Assembly: GCA_012513235.1 (NCBI GenBank)
Contig: JAAZCO010000138.1
Span: 1 to 9,618, forward strand
Length of the DNA stretch: 9,618 nt
Origin: Gammaproteobacteria bacterium
GTDB lineage: Bacteria; Pseudomonadota; Gammaproteobacteria; Pseudomonadales; Pseudomonadaceae
Direction of reading: 5' to 3'
The position numbers were made by a program, and so were the translations under genes. Each line of letters starts with the position of its first letter. Position 1 is the stretch's first letter. Shown one piece after another: positions 6,577-9,618 of this stretch. The notes beneath the pieces were generated by a model. It was not told the origin of the DNA. It was given only the letters and a program-made list of their open reading frames with translations, and made no database searches.

Positions 6577-7356
6577 ATGATAAAACGCCTCATTACTGCC
6601 TGCAGTTTTATAATACTCCCTAGCTTTGTTGCAGCCGAAACACCTGACAGCTGGAAATTACTGGCCAGCCCATTTATTTGGGGCGCCTCTTTGAAAGGAG
6701 ACCTTGCATTAGCAGGCAAAAAGCCTTCTGTAGACATCCCCTTTTCTGAGCTCGTGAATGACGTAAACTCAATATTTATGGGGAACTTAGAGCTCACTAA
6801 CTCTCGATACGGGTTTTATATAGATGCGATTAACGTCGACACTGATAGTAATGATCGAGTATTAGGGCAAAAAATCAGCTATAAAATCAATCAAGCCACT
6901 GTGGCCTTTGGAGCCTTCTATCGAGCATTTACCTACGAATTAGGTGGCAACCACTTATTTGGTGAGCCAAGGCGCATCGCGATAGACCCAACTGTAGGGG
7001 CTCGCTGGACTAAATTAAAGGCTGAAGTCCAATCCGACACCTTTGGTTTAAAACTTTCTAAAAAAGCAGAGTGGACAGATCCTTTTGTTGGTGCACGACT
7101 AACGGCAGATTTAACTAACAGGTTAAACCTATCAGTACTTACCCAAATTGGCGGGTTAGACACTGACAATAAGAAAACGCACAACCACGAAGTCTATTTA
7201 GGTTATAGAACCTATTTCCTAGATCAGCCAACCATTATTAGGTTTGGTTACCGTTCATTAAGCCAGAGATACACTACTACTGACTTTACAGGGCAGCGTT
7301 TCAAATATGATATGCGCCAATCAGGTCCAGTAATAGGCATGACTATGCGTTTCTAA
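6577..7356 (+). CDS. Outer-membrane beta-barrel family protein, function unknown
   Basis: A 259-residue secreted protein. Residues 1-20 (MIKRLITACSFIILPSFVAA) form a Sec signal peptide with cleavage expected after AA-20. The mature part alternates short polar and aromatic strands and ends in MTMRF, the C-terminal phenylalanine recognised by the Bam machinery. The N-terminal block (ASPFIWGASLKGDLALAG, then VDIPFSELVNDV and FMGNLELTNSRYGFYIDA) follows a pattern I know from a common uncharacterised proteobacterial outer-membrane family (PYLWA...G...V..FSDIL.....F.G..E.....WG...D). The start ATG has a weak AGAGA ribosome site. It is the first gene of the island operon, 24 bases before the amidase. 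It may be a channel or surface protein serving the amidase substrate; that link is inference from context. Confidence 0.78.
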   Translation: MIKRLITACSFIILPSFVAAETPDSWKLLASPFIWGASLKGDLALAGKKPSVDIPFSELVNDVNSIFMGNLELTNSRYGFYIDAINVDTDSNDRVLGQKISYKINQATVAFGAFYRAFTYELGGNHLFGEPRRIAIDPTVGARWTKLKAEVQSDTFGLKLSKKAEWTDPFVGARLTADLTNRLNLSVLTQIGGLDTDNKKTHNHEVYLGYRTYFLDQPTIIRFGYRSLSQRYTTTDFTGQRFKYDMRQSGPVIGMTMRF

Positions 7357-7380
7357 TTTATAGAAAAAGGAAGGAACACT

Positions 7381-8454
7381 ATGCAGCGCTTATTTAAACA
7401 TCGCCTCAAAAAAGCAATTGTTATACCCGCTCTTTTAAGCGGTCTTGCTTTCTCAGCTATTGCAGATGCTTGTACTCGAGTAGTTTATTTGGGTGAAGGA
7501 AATCGGACGATTACTGCGCGCTCAATGGACTGGAAAAGTGATGTGCAAACAAACTTATGGATATTTCCACGAGGAATTGAACGTCATGGTGAGGTTGGTC
7601 CCAACTCGATCAAGTGGACTTCAAAATACGGCAGCGTTATTGCATCTGGCTACGATATAGCAACCACTGATGGCTTAAACGAAAAAGGTTTAATGGCCAA
7701 CGTACTATGGCTTGTTGAGTCCAAGTACCCAGAGTTCTCAGAAAAAAGTAAGCCAGGTCTTACCATGGCTGCATGGGCGCAATACTCGCTAGATAATTTT
7801 GCAACCGTAGAAGAAGCTATTACAGCATTAAAAAAAGAGCCTTACACTATTGTCACTGCTGAAGTACCAGGCGAAAAACGCCTAGCAACACTTCACTTAT
7901 CATTGTCTGATGCTTCAGGTGATAGCGCAATTATTGAGTATATAGACGGCAAACAGGTTATTCATCACAGCAAAAAATACCAAGTGATGACGAACTCACC
8001 CACATTTGAGCACCAACTTGCTTTGAATGAATACTGGGAGCAAATTGGCGGTGAAACCATGCTTCCAGGCACTAACCGTGCTGCTGACCGCTTTGTACGT
8101 GCGTCTTATTATGTAAACCATATACCTCAGGCAGCCAGCCCAGAAGAGTCTATCGCCAGCATGTTTGGCGTGATCAGAAACGTTTCTGTCCCTTATGGCA
8201 TTAGCACACCGGATCAGCCAAACATTTCCTCTACCCGCTGGAGAACCGTGGCTGATCACAAGAATCAACTTTACTTTTTTGAGTCAGCTTTAAGCCCAAG
8301 TATTTTCTGGATTGACTTAAAGGAAGTGGATTTCTCATCAAAAACAGGCAAGACCAAACAATTAAAGCTGGGAGAAAATCAAGCCCGTGTTCTTGGCGGT
8401 GAAGTATCCAAAGACTTTGAAGAAGCGAAGCCATTTAAATTTTTAGGGCTATAA
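7381..8454 (+). CDS. Secreted linear-amide C-N hydrolase, choloylglycine hydrolase / penicillin V acylase family
   Basis: Ntn hydrolases of this family (PF02275) cleave N-acyl amide bonds; known substrates include conjugated bile salts, penicillin V and, in Gram-negative members, long-chain acyl-homoserine lactones. This 357-residue protein has a signal peptide ending ADA-30, so cleavage would directly expose Cys31 as the N-terminal nucleophile. R47 and D50 (ARSMDW) fall 16 and 19 residues after the cysteine, as in characterised enzymes. NEKGL (100-104), N205 in MTNSPT, and R286/R288 in STRWR supply the remaining catalytic-region landmarks. Residues at the position of the bile-salt hydrolase second asparagine look different (ANVLWL), as in Gram-negative acylases. 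A strong ribosome site (AAGGAAGGA) precedes the ATG. It is co-transcribed with the outer-membrane gene and ended by a strong terminator. The family is secure; the substrate is not. Confidence 0.9.
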   Translation: MQRLFKHRLKKAIVIPALLSGLAFSAIADACTRVVYLGEGNRTITARSMDWKSDVQTNLWIFPRGIERHGEVGPNSIKWTSKYGSVIASGYDIATTDGLNEKGLMANVLWLVESKYPEFSEKSKPGLTMAAWAQYSLDNFATVEEAITALKKEPYTIVTAEVPGEKRLATLHLSLSDASGDSAIIEYIDGKQVIHHSKKYQVMTNSPTFEHQLALNEYWEQIGGETMLPGTNRAADRFVRASYYVNHIPQAASPEESIASMFGVIRNVSVPYGISTPDQPNISSTRWRTVADHKNQLYFFESALSPSIFWIDLKEVDFSSKTGKTKQLKLGENQARVLGGEVSKDFEEAKPFKFLGL

Positions 8455-8499
8455 ACAAGGAAACTGTTCACCGTCTTTTCCAATGCACTACACCAGCTG

Positions 8500-8534
8500 A
8501 AGCCTCCAAAGCAGTTCTGCCTTGGAGGCTTTTT
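8500..8534 (+). terminator. Rho-independent terminator of the island operon
   Basis: A perfect 10-base stem (AAGCCTCCAA at 8500-8509 and TTGGAGGCTT at 8522-8531) with a 12-base loop runs into TTTTT. It lies 46 bases after the amidase stop codon and closes the two-gene operon. Confidence 0.9.
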
Positions 8535-8806
8535 GTTTCTGCAATTCAATGCAGGTTTTTATCTGAACTGCGTAGGCCAGGAGCTCGTATTAAATTGCCA
8601 AGTGCGGGTGCCAGACGTCAGAACGCGAATGGACAGGCCGTCCATATATCGTTTATATGTAGGCCTTTTCGCGCGCCTTTAGCGTGCGTAATTGAGTATC
8701 TGTAGAGGCATGTGTACCACGAACCTTTCTCGAACTCGCGTGGTACACAATATGGTACACACACCGAGGCACTGGGATGGTTCTCAATGGTACAGATTGG
8801 TATAAG
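8535..8806. other. Non-coding right flank of the island
   Basis: No supportable gene. It holds a short dyad TGGAC-N5-GTCCA (8630-8644) and a cluster of TGGTACA-type motifs: TGTACCA at 8713-8719, TGGTACA at 8741-8747, 8753-8759 and 8788-8794, and TGGTATA at 8798-8804. Two frames stay open for 170-215 bases, but their translations are rich in R, C and P, lack ribosome sites and resemble no family I recognise. One could be a decayed gene, but the evidence is too thin to call. Confidence 0.55.
8711..8759. repeat. TGGTACA arm-site-like cluster with 11-base inverted repeat
   Basis: TGTGTACCACG (8711-8721) and CGTGGTACACA (8739-8749) are perfect reverse complements around a 17-base spacer. A further direct TGGTACA follows at 8753-8759, exactly 12 bases after the one at 8741. 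The same heptamer pair with the same 12-base period occurs at 6214-6232 near the other island end. The pattern fits arm-type binding sites for a tyrosine integrase; that role is inferred. Confidence 0.6.
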
Positions 8807-8861
8807 AAAGCCTGTGAATAAAAAAAACCCCAATTAAGGGGCTTTTTTATTCACAGGCTTT
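8807..8861 (-). terminator. Long palindromic terminator of the tRNA operon
   Basis: Arms of about 24 bases (8807-8831 and 8838-8861) pair with only a small internal loop around 8826-8827/8842; the hairpin loop is AATTAA. A and T runs lie inside the stem, so it can work in both directions. It begins 12 bases beyond the tRNA-Leu CCA and should end the leftward tRNA transcript. The outer 10 bases of the left arm (CCTGTGAATA) have no counterpart in the left repeat copy, so this hairpin is longer than the one at 6086-6112. Confidence 0.85.
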
Positions 8862-8895
8862 TGGCCTTTATATGGTGCGGACAGAGAGACTCGAA
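8828..8895. repeat. Right direct repeat: tRNA-Leu 3' end and terminator (att-like)
   Basis: Partner of 6092-6159 with 66 of 68 identical positions and a perfect 33-base core at 8863-8895. Here the repeat is part of the intact tRNA-Leu gene, so this is the end at which the element restored the tRNA 3' sequence. Confidence 0.9.
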
Positions 8896-8957
8896 CTCTC
8901 ACACCTCGCGGCGCCAGAACCTAAATCTGGTGTGTCTACCAATTCCACCACGTCCGC
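8873..8957 (-). tRNA. tRNA-Leu(UAG)
   Basis: 85 bases including encoded CCA. The acceptor stem begins GCGGACG and pairs with TGTCCGC (one G-U pair). The anticodon arm is CCAGA-TTTAGGT-TCTGG with anticodon TAG, reading CUN leucine codons. A long variable arm marks a class II tRNA. The T-loop carries TTCGAGT. It is the last gene of the three-tRNA leftward cluster and the insertion target of the island; the gene itself is intact. Confidence 0.97.
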
Positions 8958-9004
8958 TTTATAACTCACGCTTAATGCTTTACAAGCACTAAGTTATCCA
9001 AATA

Positions 9005-9081
9005 TGGGGTGGACGATGGGTCTCGAACCCACGACACCGGGAATCACAATCCCGTGCTCTACCAACTGAGCTACGCCCACC
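9005..9081 (-). tRNA. tRNA-His(GUG)
   Basis: 77 bases including the extra G(-1), which pairs with C73, and encoded CCA. The anticodon stem-loop GGGAT-TGTGATT-CCC region gives anticodon GTG. The D-arm AGCTCAGTTGGTAGAGC and T-loop TTCGAGA are normal. It lies 47 bases upstream of tRNA-Leu on the same strand, without a terminator between them. Confidence 0.97.
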
Positions 9082-9136
9082 ATATTACGGTGCACATCAT
9101 ACATGTAACTTGCTTCACTTACCAGCTTCGCCTTAA

Positions 9137-9213
9137 TGGCGCGCCCGGCAGGATTCGAACCTGCGACCACCCGCTTAGAAGGCGGGTGCTCTATCCGACT
9201 GAGCTACGGGCGC
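9137..9213 (-). tRNA. tRNA-Arg(UCU)
   Basis: 77 bases with encoded CCA. Acceptor stem GCGCCCG pairs with CGGGCGC, discriminator G. The anticodon arm CCCGC-CTTCTAA-GCGGG gives anticodon TCT, which reads AGA/AGG codons. D-loop and T-loop are canonical. It is the first gene of the leftward cluster; the leader from the putative promoter is about 100 bases. Confidence 0.97.
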
Positions 9214-9322
9214 TTACAGTGACTACTCAATAATGAGCGTCTGACTCTAAGCTCGATAACTGTTCAATTTAACTTGTTCAGTTCTCGTATCAGCTTCAGG
9301 CTGTACTGGGTGAGCGGGGTGA

Positions 9323-9351
9323 ATATTAAAGAGATACACGGATGCTGTCAA
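9323..9351 (-). promoter_or_regulatory. Promoter of the tRNA-Arg/His/Leu operon
   Basis: On the minus strand a perfect -35 TTGACA (9346-9351) is followed after exactly 17 bases by TAATAT (9323-9328), then a C-rich discriminator CACCCCGC. Transcription would start near 9316. The C-rich discriminator is the type linked to stringent control of stable RNA promoters. No other good match lies between here and tRNA-Arg. Confidence 0.75.
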
Positions 9352-9429
9352 CTACTATTTGTAAAATAAGTGTAAAAGAATCAAATACATAGCAAGGCTC
9401 AATAAAATACTTCCTCTGCATCTTTGCCC

Positions 9430-9467
9430 GATGCGGTCGGTCGTGCGAGAATAGCCGCATCTTTTTT
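9430..9467 (+). terminator. Terminator-like hairpin upstream of folD (possible attenuator)
   Basis: GATGCGG (9430-9436) pairs with CCGCATC (9455-9461), an 18-base loop between them, followed by TTTTTT. It ends 27 bases before the folD ATG. An upstream GCATC (9418-9422) can pair instead with GATGC (9430-9434), so two exclusive hairpins are possible. It either attenuates folD or ends a short plus-strand RNA that starts after 9352. No convincing sigma-70 promoter was found upstream; TAAAAT at 9403-9408 is the best -10. Confidence 0.6.
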
Positions 9468-9494
9468 ATTTAAATTGGTATGGCTCATTACCTC

Positions 9495-9618
9495 ATGACA
9501 GCACAATTGATTGACGGCAAACAGATCGCCGCAGATATTCGTAAAGATATCGCCCAACAAGTACAAAACCGTCTAGACCAAGGTTTACGCGCACCGGGCT
9601 TAGCCGTTATTTTAGTGG
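9495..9618 (+). CDS. folD: Bifunctional methylenetetrahydrofolate dehydrogenase / cyclohydrolase FolD (5' end only)
   Basis: FolD interconverts 5,10-methylene-THF and 10-formyl-THF, supplying one-carbon units for purines and formyl-methionine. Only 41 codons are in the window. The N-terminus MTAQLIDGKQIAADIRKDIA, then RAPGLAVILV, is the standard FolD opening: the DGK helix and the first beta-strand. I chose the ATG at 9495 because it gives the MTAQLIDG start of Pseudomonas FolD. An in-frame ATG at 9480 would add MAHYL and has no better ribosome site. A tRNA cluster divergent from folD is also found in Pseudomonas aeruginosa, supporting the family assignment of the organism. Confidence 0.95.
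   Translation, partial: MTAQLIDGKQIAADIRKDIAQQVQNRLDQGLRAPGLAVILV

Larger units (their letters stand above)
6127..8895. mobile_element. Small tRNA-Leu genomic island without an integrase gene (cis-mobilisable-element-like)
   Basis: The segment is bounded by 33-base perfect direct repeats (68 bases at 66/68 in the wider copy) that include the 3' end of tRNA-Leu(UAG). The tRNA gene is intact at the right end. Between the repeats lie two plus-strand cargo genes with their own promoter and terminator, plus AT-rich flanks. Sampled lines inside hold about 40% (7081-7140) and 43% (7681-7740) G+C, against 52% (4081-4140) and 48% (3241-3300) outside. TGGTACA motifs spaced 12 bases apart occur near both inner ends, as expected for integrase arm sites. 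No integrase, excisionase or transposase reading frame is seen. It therefore resembles a remnant or a cis-mobilisable element that would depend on an integrase supplied elsewhere. The island status is inference from structure; the repeats are directly visible. Confidence 0.8.

Noticed and set aside
7381..7473. The hydrolase as a lipoprotein because of Cys31 after the signal peptide
   Set aside because: The residues before the cysteine (A-D-A) do not fit a lipobox, while the family uses this cysteine as N-terminal nucleophile.
8525..8705. Plus-strand frame open across the right flank, considered as an integrase remnant
   Set aside because: The translation (for example ELRRPGARIKLPSAGARR) shows none of the R-H-R-Y tyrosine recombinase motifs and has no start or family match.
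8618..8833. Minus-strand open frame of 71 codons at the island's right flank
   Set aside because: No ribosome site and no recognisable family. It crosses the TGGTACA repeats and runs from the terminator palindrome, so it is most likely a chance frame.
9230..9300. TGTTCA repeats in the tRNA leader (around 9261-9281) as an operator
   Set aside because: They lie downstream of the promoter within the leader and make only a 5-base dyad; too weak to call.
1..9618. CRISPR array, rRNA, insertion sequence or plasmid origin
   Set aside because: No regularly spaced repeat array, no rRNA core sequence, no transposase frame and no iteron cluster were seen.

Overview
The window looks like a chromosome segment of a gammaproteobacterium of the Pseudomonadaceae. 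The Ccm proteins, the FliK/FlhB-like pair divergent from ccmA, and the tRNA-Arg/His/Leu cluster next to folD all resemble Pseudomonas. Base composition is moderate: sampled 60-base lines in the backbone genes hold about 48-52% G+C. That is low for Pseudomonas proper and suggests a lower-GC relative such as Thiopseudomonas-like lineages. The genus is a guess from style and gene order, not a measured assignment.

Layout. (1) 1-3641, minus strand: the System I cytochrome c maturation operon ccmABCDEF (ccmF runs off the left edge). Most junctions are 4-base stop/start overlaps. The short ccmD is present (1310-1486). (2) 3642-3790: divergent regulatory region. (3) 3791-5658, plus strand: a FliK-type hook-length control protein overlapping by 4 bases a 112-residue stand-alone homologue of the FlhB cytoplasmic domain. 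(4) 5655-6062, minus strand: a SirB-family four-helix membrane protein whose stop codon interlocks with that of the FlhB-like gene. (5) 6092-8895: a segment of about 2.7 kb bounded by direct repeats of the 3' end and terminator of a tRNA-Leu gene. It reads as a small genomic island without its own integrase. Its cargo is a two-gene operon encoding a secreted beta-barrel protein and a secreted Ntn-type amidase of the choloylglycine hydrolase/penicillin V acylase family. Sampled lines there hold about 40-43% G+C. (6) 8873-9213, minus strand: tRNA-Leu(UAG), tRNA-His(GUG) and tRNA-Arg(UCU), expressed from a promoter at about 9323-9351. (7) 9495-9618, plus strand: the start of folD, preceded by a terminator-like hairpin that can also fold a competing hairpin.

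How the genes work together. CcmABCD/E load and export haem onto the chaperone CcmE, and CcmF attaches it to apocytochrome c in the periplasm. FliK-like plus FlhB-C-like look like a partner pair for the export-specificity switch of flagellar type III secretion. The island operon puts an outer-membrane protein and a periplasmic or secreted amide hydrolase under one promoter, suggesting processing of an external N-acyl amide such as an acyl-homoserine lactone, conjugated bile salt or beta-lactam. The most unusual items are the integrase-less island, the matched TGGTACA repeats near both its ends, and the possible attenuator in front of folD.
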